Positions 1 to 6,283 of a DNA stretch of 8,145 bases are shown here, piece after piece. The translations under genes were made by a program, and so were the position numbers. The notes beneath the pieces were generated by a model. The model had not been told where the DNA came from, searched no databases, and worked only from the letters and a program-made list of their open reading frames with translations. The stretch lies in NCBI GenBank assembly GCA_021789565.1, contig JAJYJL010000296.1, positions 1 through 8,145 of the forward strand, written 5' to 3'. The stretch comes from Acidobacteriota bacterium. GTDB taxonomy: Bacteria > Acidobacteriota > Terriglobia > UBA7540. Within the stretch, counting starts at the first letter, position 1. Each line of letters starts with the position of its first letter.

Positions 1-383
1 TGGCCTGCGCGGCCGGAATCGCCAGCCTGAAGATCTTTGAATCGGAGCCGGTGTTTGAGCGTATCGCGACGATTGAGCGGACCCATGCCGAACGCCTGCC
101 CGCCCTGCAGAAGCATCCCGCCGTCGGCGATGTGCGCTTCATCGGGACTGTCGGGGCTGTTGAAATCGAAGCGGAAGACGCCGGATACCTGTCAAAGCTG
201 CGGCCGTTCCTCTACGAGTTCTTTCTAGAAAAGGGCGTGCTGCTGCGCCCGCTGGGCAACGTCGTTTATATCCTGCCGCCTTATGTGATTACGACCGACG
301 AACTTCACTTTATTTATGACGTTATCGCCGACGCCCTGGACCGGCTGCCGGCCTTACGTGAGAACGGGCGCACGGAGTCCTGA
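1..383 (+). CDS. bioA: BioA, adenosylmethionine-8-amino-7-oxononanoate aminotransferase, C-terminal part (5' end outside window)
   Basis: BioA is a cytoplasmic PLP-dependent class-III aminotransferase that converts 7-keto-8-aminopelargonate to 7,8-diaminopelargonate, using S-adenosylmethionine as amino donor, in biotin synthesis. Only the last 127 codons or so are present; the frame is open from base 3 and reads ACAAGIASLKIFES at the window edge, matching the helix that follows the cofactor lysine region in this family. Further on it shows VGDVRFIGTVGAVEIE (the family's 'R..G.i.aveL' strand) and RPLGNVVYILPPYVI, close to the BioA hallmark RP.GN..Y.mPPY.I. It ends at TGA 381-383. The catalytic lysine is outside the window. 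The first GTG inside the window (51) is internal, not a start. Other class-III aminotransferases share the fold, but the PPYVI tail favours BioA. No terminator is obvious downstream, and the next gene is convergent. Confidence 0.87.
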   Translation, partial: ACAAGIASLKIFESEPVFERIATIERTHAERLPALQKHPAVGDVRFIGTVGAVEIEAEDAGYLSKLRPFLYEFFLEKGVLLRPLGNVVYILPPYVITTDELHFIYDVIADALDRLPALRENGRTES

Positions 384-559
384 GAACCTGAAGATGGAGT
401 GTCTGGAAAGGGAAGAAACCGGTTGCAGCCCACCCGGCTCCCAGGCGTAAGTTTCTCCATTTGTAAAAGGCAGCCGTAGCTGGAAATGACCCGGCCGGAG
501 TTATTCAGGGGTGGAGGGATGTCCGGTAGGGGAGAATGTTACCTTTGCAAGGAAAAGCG

Positions 560-829
560 TTAATTGGTTGGCTTCTGTCTTTTGGGGTCCTTCGAATCAA
601 TCTGTGCCAGGGAGGGAGCCCGGAAAGCAAAGCTGCTGCCTCCCGTTAGAGCCGGGTTGCTGGCGGCAACTATGTGCGTGGAAACGTTGAAATACATGCT
701 ATTCACTTTGATGGCCAGAGCGCCCATGGCTGAAACTGCGGTCAGGCAGACCAGAAACAATAGCAAGGCAAACTCCGGCACGTTCTGCCCTTTTTGTTCG
801 GACCATAACCTTTTTATGCACTGTGTCAT
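560..829 (-). CDS. Flp-family type IVb prepilin, orphan
   Basis: This 89-residue protein looks like a Flp/Fap-type pilin subunit, the class assembled by tad-type systems. The N-terminus is a short basic leader (residues 1-14, ending EQKG). The prepilin-peptidase signature GQNVPEFALLL follows, with Gly at -1 and Glu at +5 (E19) of the mature protein. A hydrophobic helix of about 25 residues comes next (FALLLFLVCLTAVSAMGALAI), then NSMYFNVSTHIVAA, which resembles the 'vF.nvst.l' end of Flp pilins. A polar tail of about 33 residues, rich in Ser, Pro and Lys, makes the protein longer than the usual 50-65-residue Flp pilin. Proline 18 at +4 is unusual for the class. No tad, rcp or cpaA gene is visible nearby, so any assembly machinery must be elsewhere. 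A very strong ribosome-binding site supports expression. The family call rests on motif and layout, not on a database match. Confidence 0.82.
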   Translation of the reverse strand: MTQCIKRLWSEQKGQNVPEFALLLFLVCLTAVSAMGALAIKVNSMYFNVSTHIVAASNPALTGGSSFAFRAPSLAQIDSKDPKRQKPTN

Positions 830-833
830 ACTG

Positions 834-843
834 CACCTCCTTC
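834..843 (-). promoter_or_regulatory. Strong Shine-Dalgarno sequence of the Flp pilin gene
   Basis: Read on the - strand this is GAAGGAGGTG, almost a full complement of the 16S anti-SD tail. The AGGAGG core ends six bases before the ATG at 829-827. It fixes the start of the pilin and argues that the gene is real and highly translated. Confidence 0.85.
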
Positions 844-1246
844 AACGAGGCTCGCCCAACGTGTGCTTTAGAACAGGAGTCAGGAAGCGCTTGAGTGGCT
901 ATCAAGGATGAGCGAACTTTCCTGAGCCGTAGATTCCTTGGACTCCACTACTGCTATCGCCAGTTTTCCCGATCCGCATGAGTCCCAAGTTCGCCACATG
1001 CCTGAAATCCCCCTCAAATCAACTTGCGACCTGTTAAGAATAAGGGCTATGGCCCCACACCACAATTCGGTGAATCCAGCAAACTGATCGGCCAAATAGC
1101 CGGTATTCGATGGGGGTAAAGACCTGAATGGCAATGAGATATTGTCAGGAGCGTCATCGGAGGCCAGCCTTCCGCAGGGCAGTTCTCCAGCCTGCGGGGC
1201 CCTGCCCGTTGGGCAAATTGGCGCTAGCTATTAACCAGGGAGTTAC

Positions 1247-1276
1247 TTGACTTTGTTTAATTAGGAAGGCTAGAAT
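1247..1276 (+). promoter_or_regulatory. Candidate sigma70-type promoter
   Basis: TTGACT (1247-1252) and TAGAAT (1271-1276) are separated by 18 bases. They match the -35 and -10 consensus at 5 of 6 positions each, in a locally AT-rich stretch. Transcription would begin near 1283 and run toward the S53 gene with a leader of about 530 nt, or make a short RNA of its own. No gene starts just behind it, so this is a sequence match only. Confidence 0.35.
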
Positions 1277-1717
1277 CCTGCTGCTATTGAGGTTCCAGAG
1301 TTGCACCGGCGTCAAAGTTCCTGCCTGCGCCGCAAAACTGGCGAACCGCTCAAGGTCCGGGTTAAAGGTTTTCAGCAGCCGTGTCATGGTGTTTCATCCA
1401 GCAGGGTCCAGAAAGGGTTGATCGACAACGGACCGGATTGCCAGCCTGGCAGCAATCACAGTAACATCGCTATGACGCCTGCCATGGGGGGGGATTGGGC
1501 AGCGCAACTGTTTTCTGGCCAGCCTATGCCCGTAGTGGCGCCCCAAGGGAACCACCCCTGCTGATCCTCGATCAGGCAATATCCCCATTATTTTTCCAGA
1601 TATCCTGAGCAAGCCGGCATTCAGAGACTTACTCGCCACACCTTCCAAGCCTGGGTCCAGGTGGCCGCTTTGGTCCGTTGATCAGCTTGCCGTTGGTTTG
1701 CCCCATTTTGGTGAGAA

Positions 1718-1744
1718 AAGACCCCCGATACCAACGGGTGTCTT
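1718..1744. other. Hairpin in the S53 upstream region
   Basis: Arms 1718-1727 and 1735-1744 pair at nine of ten positions (one C/T mismatch) around a seven-base loop (ATACCAA). On the + strand no U-run follows, so it is not a + strand terminator. On the - strand the stem is followed by a short TTTTC-like run, so a weak - strand terminator is possible. A structured 5' leader of the S53 mRNA is the other reading. Confidence 0.35.
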
Positions 1745-1800
1745 GTATGCCTGGGAAATGAAGATCGTGATGGAATGTTGAATTTGATCAAAGAATGGAA

Positions 1801-1806
1801 GGGGAG
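1801..1806 (+). promoter_or_regulatory. Shine-Dalgarno that decides the S53 start
   Basis: GGGGAG lies seven bases before the ATG at 1814. The alternative in-frame ATG at 1775 has no comparable site and would put 13 polar residues in front of the signal peptide, so 1814 is preferred. Confidence 0.7.
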
Positions 1807-1813
1807 AAAGACG

Positions 1814-4393
1814 ATGATGAAGCGATGGCTGGGATATTTGACAGCGATGATGATGCTCATACTTTGCGGGGTGGGGACGTCGGCGGCCCAGAAGTCTCCG
1901 CGTCCGGGTGAGGTGATTGTCCCTCAGAGCAACGTGCTGGCTCCACAGGACGTGGGCAGGCGCATGCACACCAATTTCCTGATTTTCGTCCCGGCGGAGA
2001 GGAGCGCGGGGAAGAAGCCGGCGCCCCAATCCACCGTCTGGAGTGGCGGTGAAACGCCCAGCTCGATGGCATGTGTCTACCAGACAGGCCCTACGCCTGC
2101 TGCGGGCTGCCCGATCAGCAGCAGCAACTATGACAACCCCGCCGGCGGTTCCCGCATGATTGCCATCGTGGATGCGTACGACTATCCCACGGCGGCGAGC
2201 GACTTCGTCACCTTTGCCCAGCAATTCGGCCTGCCTTCCGGAAACGCCTGCGGCCCCAACGGCAACGCAGCCTGCCTTTCTGTTGTGTACGCAGCGGGTT
2301 CGCAGCCCCAGGCCAACTGCGGCTGGGCGCAGGAAGCGGCGCTGGATATCGAGTGGGCCCACGCCATGGCTCCCAAGGCCCAGATCGTTCTGGTGGAGGC
2401 GGCGTCGAACAGTTTCTCTGACCTTTTCCAGGCCGTGAGCGTGGCGAGCAACCTGGTGGCGAACGCCGGGGGCGGCCAGGTTTCCATGAGCTGGGGCGGC
2501 AACGAGTTTTCTTCCGAATCGGCGTACGATTCCTATTTCAATACACCGGGCGTGACCTACTTTGCGTCCAGCGGTGACACCGGGGGTGCGGTCATCTTCC
2601 CTTCAGCGTCGCCCAACGTGATCTCGGCCGGCGGCACGACCGTCAACCGTGACAGCAACGGAAACTTTACAGGTGAAAGCGCCTGGGGCAGCGCCGGGGC
2701 CGGCCCCAGCGCCTACGAGCCTGCGCCCGGCTACCAGAGCGGTATCTACACTCTGGCCCAACTGCTGAACGGCTACCGGGGCACGCCCGATTATTCCTTC
2801 GACGCCAATCCGGCCTCTGGTGTTTCCGTCTATGACAGCACTTCCTGCCAGGGATACGTCGGTTGGCTGGTGTTTGGCGGGACCAGCGTAGCGTCTCCGT
2901 CGCTTGCCGGCATCTTCAACCTGGCCGGCGCATTCGATGGCGGCTGGGACGGCGGGACCAACGCCAGCAGCGTGCAAAGCAATCTCTATCAGAACTATGA
3001 CACTGCCTCTTCGGGCGGGACGGTATGCCAATACCAGAGCCCGTTCTACGACGTCAGTTCCGGCTCGGCGGGTTCCTATCCGGCCGGCGCCTGCTGGGAC
3101 TTTGCCACCGGCATCGGAAGCGGCCGTGGCGTCAGCGGCCTGACCGCGGCGTCGGGCTTCTCCCTTTCGGCTACTCCGTCCACCCAGTCGGTGGATCCCG
3201 GATCGGGCGCCAGCTATACCGTGAATGTTTCTTATTTGAATGGATTCAGCGGGACCGTGACCCTCAGCGCCACCGGGCTGCCGAGCGGGGCCAGTGCGGG
3301 CTTCAGTCCTGCTTCGGTGAGCGGGTCGGGGTCGGCCACAATGAATGTGACGACCAGCGGCACGACGCCGGCTGGAACCTATACACTGACGATCACCGGC
3401 ACCAGCGGCAGCCTGACTCACCAGACCACGGTTTCGCTGCAGGTGAACGCCGTTTCATCCGGCGACTTCGCGCTGAGCGCCAATTCGGCAACCATCACGG
3501 TGGCGCCCGGTTCGAGCGGTACGGACACCATCATAGTGACGCCGTCCGGCGGCTTCAACGGCAGCGTGGGTCTCAGCCTCAGCGGGTTGCCACCGCGGAC
3601 CAGCTCCAGCTTCAGCGTGAATCCCATTTCGATCACCAGCAGCAGCCCTGGAAGCTCGCTTCTGACGATCAGTACGAACAAGAGAACCAGCCAAGGAAAC
3701 TATCCGCTGACGCTCACGGCCACCAGCGGTAGCCTGACGCATACCATAAACCTGACGCTGGTCGTCGGGACAACGTCTTCACCCGACTTCTCGATCTCGG
3801 CATCGCCATCCAGCCAAACGGTCGCCCCCGGATCGAGCACGTCTTATGGCGTCAGTGTCACGGCCTCGGGCGGCTTCACAGGTTCGGTCGCCTTCAGCGC
3901 CAGCGGGTTGCCGACCGGCGCGACCGCCGGCTTCAGCCCGACTTCGGTGAGCGGCGGGTCCGGCTCATCCACCATGAGCATCACAACCAGTCCTTCAACG
4001 CCGACCGGCACTTACACCATCACGATTACCGGGACCAGCACCAGCGCGACCCATTCCACGACGGTGACGCTGGTGGTGGGAACGGCGGCTGGCGGCGACT
4101 TCTCGCTTTCAGCCTCGCCGGGGAACGTAACGCTGCGGGGAGGCGGCACGGCGATCTACACAATCAGCGTAACGCCCGCAAGCGGGGCCAACCCGACGGT
4201 CATCTTCCAGTTGTCCGGTGCGCCGGGCGGTTCGAGCGCGGCGTTCAGCCCATCTTCGGTAACCGGCTCGGGCAGCACAACCTTGTCCGTGGTGGTCCCC
4301 TCCGGCGCTTCAGGGAGCTACACGCTGACGATTACCGGGACCAATACCACGGGAACATCCCATACCGTTTCAGTGGGGTTGAAGGCGCACTAA
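1814..4393 (+). CDS. Secreted S53 (sedolisin/kumamolisin-like) peptidase with four C-terminal Ig-like repeats
   Basis: This is an extracellular serine-carboxyl endopeptidase of family S53, normally active at acid pH; here 859 residues. Residues 1-25 (MMKRW..., hydrophobic core, SAA before Q26) form a Sec signal peptide. A TPSSMACVY segment at 81-89 matches the 'tP..l...Y' entry of the S53 core. The core contains IAIVDAYD (D120), the catalytic pair in QEAALDIEW (E174, D178), the oxyanion Asp in SSGDTGG (D255) and the nucleophile in GGTSVASPS (S358). It closes with the calcium-site pattern YDVSSG...CWDFATGIGSG (D413, D429). All key residues are present. Four repeats of about 100 residues start near 449, 552, 659 and 763; their pattern is FSLSA.P...V.PG.S..Y.V...GF.G.V..S..GLP. 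The second and fourth are the most diverged. Only about 55 residues lie between signal peptide and core, so the usual large pro-kumamolisin prodomain is missing or severely reduced. The gene stands alone and is followed by a strong terminator. Confidence 0.93.
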   Translation: MMKRWLGYLTAMMMLILCGVGTSAAQKSPRPGEVIVPQSNVLAPQDVGRRMHTNFLIFVPAERSAGKKPAPQSTVWSGGETPSSMACVYQTGPTPAAGCPISSSNYDNPAGGSRMIAIVDAYDYPTAASDFVTFAQQFGLPSGNACGPNGNAACLSVVYAAGSQPQANCGWAQEAALDIEWAHAMAPKAQIVLVEAASNSFSDLFQAVSVASNLVANAGGGQVSMSWGGNEFSSESAYDSYFNTPGVTYFASSGDTGGAVIFPSASPNVISAGGTTVNRDSNGNFTGESAWGSAGAGPSAYEPAPGYQSGIYTLAQLLNGYRGTPDYSFDANPASGVSVYDSTSCQGYVGWLVFGGTSVASPSLAGIFNLAGAFDGGWDGGTNASSVQSNLYQNYDTASSGGTVCQYQSPFYDVSSGSAGSYPAGACWDFATGIGSGRGVSGLTAASGFSLSATPSTQSVDPGSGASYTVNVSYLNGFSGTVTLSATGLPSGASAGFSPASVSGSGSATMNVTTSGTTPAGTYTLTITGTSGSLTHQTTVSLQVNAVSSGDFALSANSATITVAPGSSGTDTIIVTPSGGFNGSVGLSLSGLPPRTSSSFSVNPISITSSSPGSSLLTISTNKRTSQGNYPLTLTATSGSLTHTINLTLVVGTTSSPDFSISASPSSQTVAPGSSTSYGVSVTASGGFTGSVAFSASGLPTGATAGFSPTSVSGGSGSSTMSITTSPSTPTGTYTITITGTSTSATHSTTVTLVVGTAAGGDFSLSASPGNVTLRGGGTAIYTISVTPASGANPTVIFQLSGAPGGSSAAFSPSSVTGSGSTTLSVVVPSGASGSYTLTITGTNTTGTSHTVSVGLKAH
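3158..4390 (+). repeat. Four tandem ~100-residue Ig-like repeats coded within the S53 gene
   Basis: Units begin at about 3158, 3467, 3788 and 4100, giving spacings of 103, 107 and 104 codons and a last unit of 97. Each begins with an F-[SA]-[LI]-S-A phrase and most end with [TI]TITGT...H...V.L.V. These are all-beta, low-charge, Ser/Thr/Gly-rich modules of the kind found at the C-terminus of acidobacterial secreted hydrolases. They are likely to be surface- or substrate-binding or spacing modules; the exact function is unknown. Confidence 0.85.
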
Positions 4394-4416
4394 CCCAACC
4401 CCACTCAACACGCCTC

Positions 4417-4457
4417 CGGGGACCAGACTGAATATCGGCTGGTCCCCGTTTTTGTTT
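4417..4457 (+). terminator. Intrinsic terminator of the S53 gene
   Basis: A perfect 10-bp stem (CGGGGACCAG at 4417-4426 with CTGGTCCCCG at 4439-4448) encloses a 12-base loop and runs straight into TTTTTGTTT. It begins 24 bases after the S53 stop codon. It separates the peptidase transcript from the receiver gene that follows. Confidence 0.92.
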
Positions 4458-4606
4458 CTGCCGGTCCGTTGAAATTCCGCCGCATGCTCACGGCCCTTCG
4501 CAAACCCGGAAGCGTTTGCCTTGCCTGCTGAACCCGCCTTCAAGCCAGGTTTCGCCCGCCAATCTTTCATTTAGAAGTCGCAATCTCGCCATGGGTCACA
4601 ACCACA

Positions 4607-4622
4607 GGTGATTTGAGTCACC
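4607..4622. promoter_or_regulatory. CRP/FNR-like operator, site A (upstream of the receiver gene)
   Basis: GGTGATTTGAGTCACC is a GTGA-N6-TCAC palindrome with symmetric outer G/C bases. It ends 67 bases before the receiver ATG at 4690. An extra TCAC at 4596-4599 lies eight bases upstream, so the full element is TCAC-N8-GTGA-N6-TCAC. The CRP consensus is TGTGA-N6-TCACA; this copy differs only at the outermost pair. I could not place a matching -10 element with confidence. Confidence 0.6.
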
Positions 4623-4689
4623 GCATTGGCGCAGAGCCTGGCGCAGGCTAAAAAAGGAGAAGTGTGAAAGCTGCGGTTGGAAGAAAGCT

Positions 4690-5091
4690 ATGGAAAAACT
4701 AGCCGTAAAAAAACGGATTCTGGTGATCGACGACGACGAGCAGGCGCTGATTTCTCTGGAGTGCCTGCTTGAGAACGAAGGCTACGAGACCACGACGGCG
4801 TGGAGCGGCCAGGAGGGCCTGGCATTGCTGCGATCCAATGTGTTTGACCTTGTCCTGCTGGACGATTACCTGCGCGACATCGAGCACGAAGAAATCTTCG
4901 GCGAGGTCCGCGCTATGGCAGCTCAACCCTTGATCATCCTGACTGAGAGTTCGCTGAAACCTGAAGCGAGAAGATACTTCATCAATCTGGGAGCGACCGG
5001 CATCGTGCGCAAGTGGGCCCCTTGTGAGGAAATTGCCGAAGAGATTCGGAAATGCTTTTCGAAGACTGCGCTCGAGAGCCTTGCGGCATAA
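4690..5091 (+). CDS. Stand-alone response-regulator receiver (CheY-like) protein
   Basis: This 133-residue single-domain receiver would be phosphorylated by a sensor kinase in the cytoplasm and act by protein-protein contact, because it has no output domain. Visible family residues are the acidic pocket D14-D15-D16 in ILVIDDDE, the phospho-acceptor D58 in FDLVLLDDY, T85 in LIILTESS and K108 in GIVRKW. The usual proline after that lysine is replaced by Trp. Length is typical of the family (about 120-135). The start at 4690 follows GGAAG six bases upstream, a modest site; a stronger AAGGAG at 4654-4659 is too far away and instead precedes a tiny overlapping frame (see findings). No histidine kinase is in the window, so the partner is unknown. 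Site A upstream suggests Crp/Fnr-type control. Confidence 0.9.
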   Translation: MEKLAVKKRILVIDDDEQALISLECLLENEGYETTTAWSGQEGLALLRSNVFDLVLLDDYLRDIEHEEIFGEVRAMAAQPLIILTESSLKPEARRYFINLGATGIVRKWAPCEEIAEEIRKCFSKTALESLAA

Positions 5092-5436
5092 GAACGGACA
5101 GAAGCAGCTCGTAAACGGAGAAACTGGAGCGACAGCGAATTGGCCGGAACCGGCGGCCAGTAGCGGGCGGAAATCCGAAGCATGTCGTGACGATTAGAGC
5201 AGGTTTCGGCGGCTGCAAGAAAGAGATCGTCGATTGGGGTAAAGGGCGGAGTGCGCCTCATGCCTGTCCCACACCGGAGCCCTCCTGGCGCGGCCCGGGG
5301 GCGATGCCACGGGTCATCACATATCGTTGTGACGGGCATCACAGATTGAGCGCTAAAAGGGCACTAGTCTTCGCACTCAGAAGGACTCAAAGGGCGTGGC
5401 CGCTGCCGGAAAGAGTGCTTTGAAAGGGGAAACCCT
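5092..5436. other. Intergenic leader region of the Cys4 protein gene
   Basis: I see no gene in these 345 bases. The first half holds a small hairpin (TGGCCG at 5141-5146 with CGGCCA at 5154-5159) without a U-run, so no clear terminator follows the receiver gene. The second half holds operator site B (5328-5343), a weak -10 match and overlapping inverted repeats (5366-5418) just before the ribosome-binding site of the next gene. No known riboswitch class could be recognised. Confidence 0.6.
5328..5343. promoter_or_regulatory. CRP-like operator, site B (upstream of the Cys4 protein gene)
   Basis: TGTGACGGGCATCACA is a perfect match to the CRP consensus TGTGA-N6-TCACA. It ends 93 bases before the ATG at 5437. 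A further TCAC at 5317-5320 gives the same TCAC-N8-GTGA-N6-TCAC layout as site A. A TAGTCT at 5365-5370 would be the -10 element of a promoter in which this site is centred at about -41.5, the class-II activator position. That -10 match is weak (3 of 6, but at the most conserved positions). Confidence 0.68.
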
Positions 5437-5805
5437 ATGCCTAAAGACCAGCCGGATATTCTGGAAATCTTAAAGGCGGAGCTGGAGTTTATTGAAAAGG
5501 GTGGCTATGGAGTTCCGGGCCAACCAGGAACGGGGGCGGTTTCGACGATGTTTGCGGACTCTCTTACCTGCCTCAATTATGGATACCCCTATCGTGTGCA
5601 ACCTTGTGGTGAGTGTCCGCTGATGGAATTTGTTCCGGAAGACAGCCGGGTGTCGTTGATGCCCTGCCACCATATTCCACTGGATTCATCCGGTCAAACC
5701 GTCGAGGGGTTGGAAGAAAAGGGAAATCAGCAGCAGATGGGCCAAGCCGTGACAGCCTGGCTTCGGCAGACCATCAGCCGGATTGAGTCGCAGCGACCCG
5801 CCTAA
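5437..5805 (+). CDS. Small Cys4/His2 conserved protein of unknown function
   Basis: I recognise no named domain in this 122-residue cytoplasmic protein. It is a type I associate with acidobacterial genomes, but I cannot name a family. Residues 1-25 form an acidic amphipathic helix (ILEILKAELEFIEKGGYG). The centre has four cysteines and a histidine pair: C45 in SLTCLNYG, C57-G-E-C60 followed by P, and P-C77-H78-H79. This arrangement could bind zinc or another metal, though no standard zinc-finger spacing is matched. The C-terminus is a Gln-rich charged helix (residues 92-118). There is no signal peptide or membrane segment. The ATG at 5437 is fixed by AAAGGGGA at 5423-5430, six bases upstream. 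Codon use and the strong ribosome-binding site support a real gene. Operator site B lies 93 bases upstream, and the preceding gene encodes a receiver protein; a shared regulon is inferred. Confidence 0.83.
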   Translation: MPKDQPDILEILKAELEFIEKGGYGVPGQPGTGAVSTMFADSLTCLNYGYPYRVQPCGECPLMEFVPEDSRVSLMPCHHIPLDSSGQTVEGLEEKGNQQQMGQAVTAWLRQTISRIESQRPA

Positions 5806-6136
5806 GCCACCAGCATCAAAGTGGCGCAAAGGTACGAACCACCGGAGAAACCCGAAAGACCGGAGCTTTCCACCCGCGTGGCCTGATTCGTGCGGCAAAG
5901 CCTCTAAAACTATTGGTAGCTTTTGGCCCGCCTGCCAACACCAACCGGAACAAACAAGGAAAATTGCTTCTACACTTCCTGTGCAGATGCAGATCACCGC
6001 GTCCTGCGGATTGAAGGTTTGTCCGGTTTCCACCGGAATGTCTGTTCTTCTGGCCGCGCAGTCTCAGGGCAATTCAGGCCGAGTTAGCGATAGGTTCCGA
6101 AAGCCCAGGCAAACGCCAGGGGCATTGTCATCACAG

Positions 6137-6202
6137 AATTTTTGTACCCTCGGCTTTCGTCCCAGCCGCCTGGCAGTTCACTCGGAGGGTTCGACAAGAA
6201 TT
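6137..6202. other. Long imperfect hairpin, possible structured RNA
   Basis: Arms 6137-6151 and 6185-6202 can pair over 15 positions (one G-U pair) with a three-base bulge (6191-6193). The enclosed 33 bases contain a second small stem (GGCT 6152-6155 with AGCC 6164-6167). It does not fit a tRNA: the GGTTCGAC at 6188-6195 is not followed by a pairing T-stem. There is no known class match. Confidence 0.3.
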
Positions 6203-6283
6203 AAAAATTTCCTTGCGGCGAAAACCATCATTCGTTCCAGAAGTGATTGAGAAATAAGGCTCAATCTCCAACAAACCATTTCG

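Larger units (their letters stand above)
830..1813. other. Divergent intergenic region without a convincing gene
   Basis: These 984 bases separate the - strand pilin from the + strand S53 peptidase. Short open frames exist on both strands (for example - strand 880-1134 and 1154-1387, + strand 1301-1564), but they have weak or no ribosome-binding sites and composition unlike the neighbouring genes, and I recognise none of them. What can be seen is a sigma70-like promoter (1247-1276), a set of competing GC-rich hairpins (1172-1214), a run of eight Gs (1486-1493) and a hairpin 70 bases before the S53 start (1718-1744). The length could reflect a decayed gene or long leaders; the sequence does not decide this. 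Confidence 0.6.

Noticed and set aside
564..911. 115-codon + strand open frame opposite the pilin
   Set aside because: It has no ribosome-binding site or recognisable feature, while the - strand frame has pilin motifs and a near-perfect Shine-Dalgarno.
1154..1387. 77-codon - strand open frame (MTRLLKTF...)
   Set aside because: Only a weak, distant GGAT before the start and no recognisable domain; too little support to call a gene.
1486..1493. Run of eight G residues
   Set aside because: It is a single homopolymer in non-coding DNA, with no phase-variable gene attached; it could also be a sequencing or assembly length error.
1856..1876. Possible lipoprotein signal (LILCG) in the S53 N-terminus
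   Set aside because: The residue before Cys is Leu, not Gly/Ala/Ser as a lipobox requires, and a normal SAA cleavage site follows seven residues later.
1682..2362. 226-codon open frame on the - strand across the S53 start
   Set aside because: It is antisense to a gene with a signal peptide, catalytic motifs and good ribosome-binding site; its Arg/Ala/Gly-rich product is typical of a shadow frame.
2603..3421. 272-codon - strand open frame
   Set aside because: Antisense shadow of the S53 catalytic core and first repeat; composition (Arg, Gly, Ala) mirrors the GC-rich sense codons.
4625..4648. TGGCGC...TGGCGC as a possible sigma54 promoter
   Set aside because: The -12 element (TTGC) is absent; the two TGGCGCAG copies are better read as a chance direct repeat and a small hairpin.
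5840..5935. Phrases such as CGAAAG and GGCAAAGCC recalling a c-di-GMP (GEMM) riboswitch
   Set aside because: The conserved arms do not pair and the order and spacing of the conserved blocks do not fit; no downstream gene starts nearby.
6185..6200. GGTTCGAC resembling a tRNA T-loop
   Set aside because: Flanking bases do not form a T-stem, and no acceptor or anticodon stem can be drawn.
5783..6250. 155-codon + strand open frame
   Set aside because: It starts inside the Cys4 gene without a ribosome-binding site and has a random-looking composition; no motif seen.
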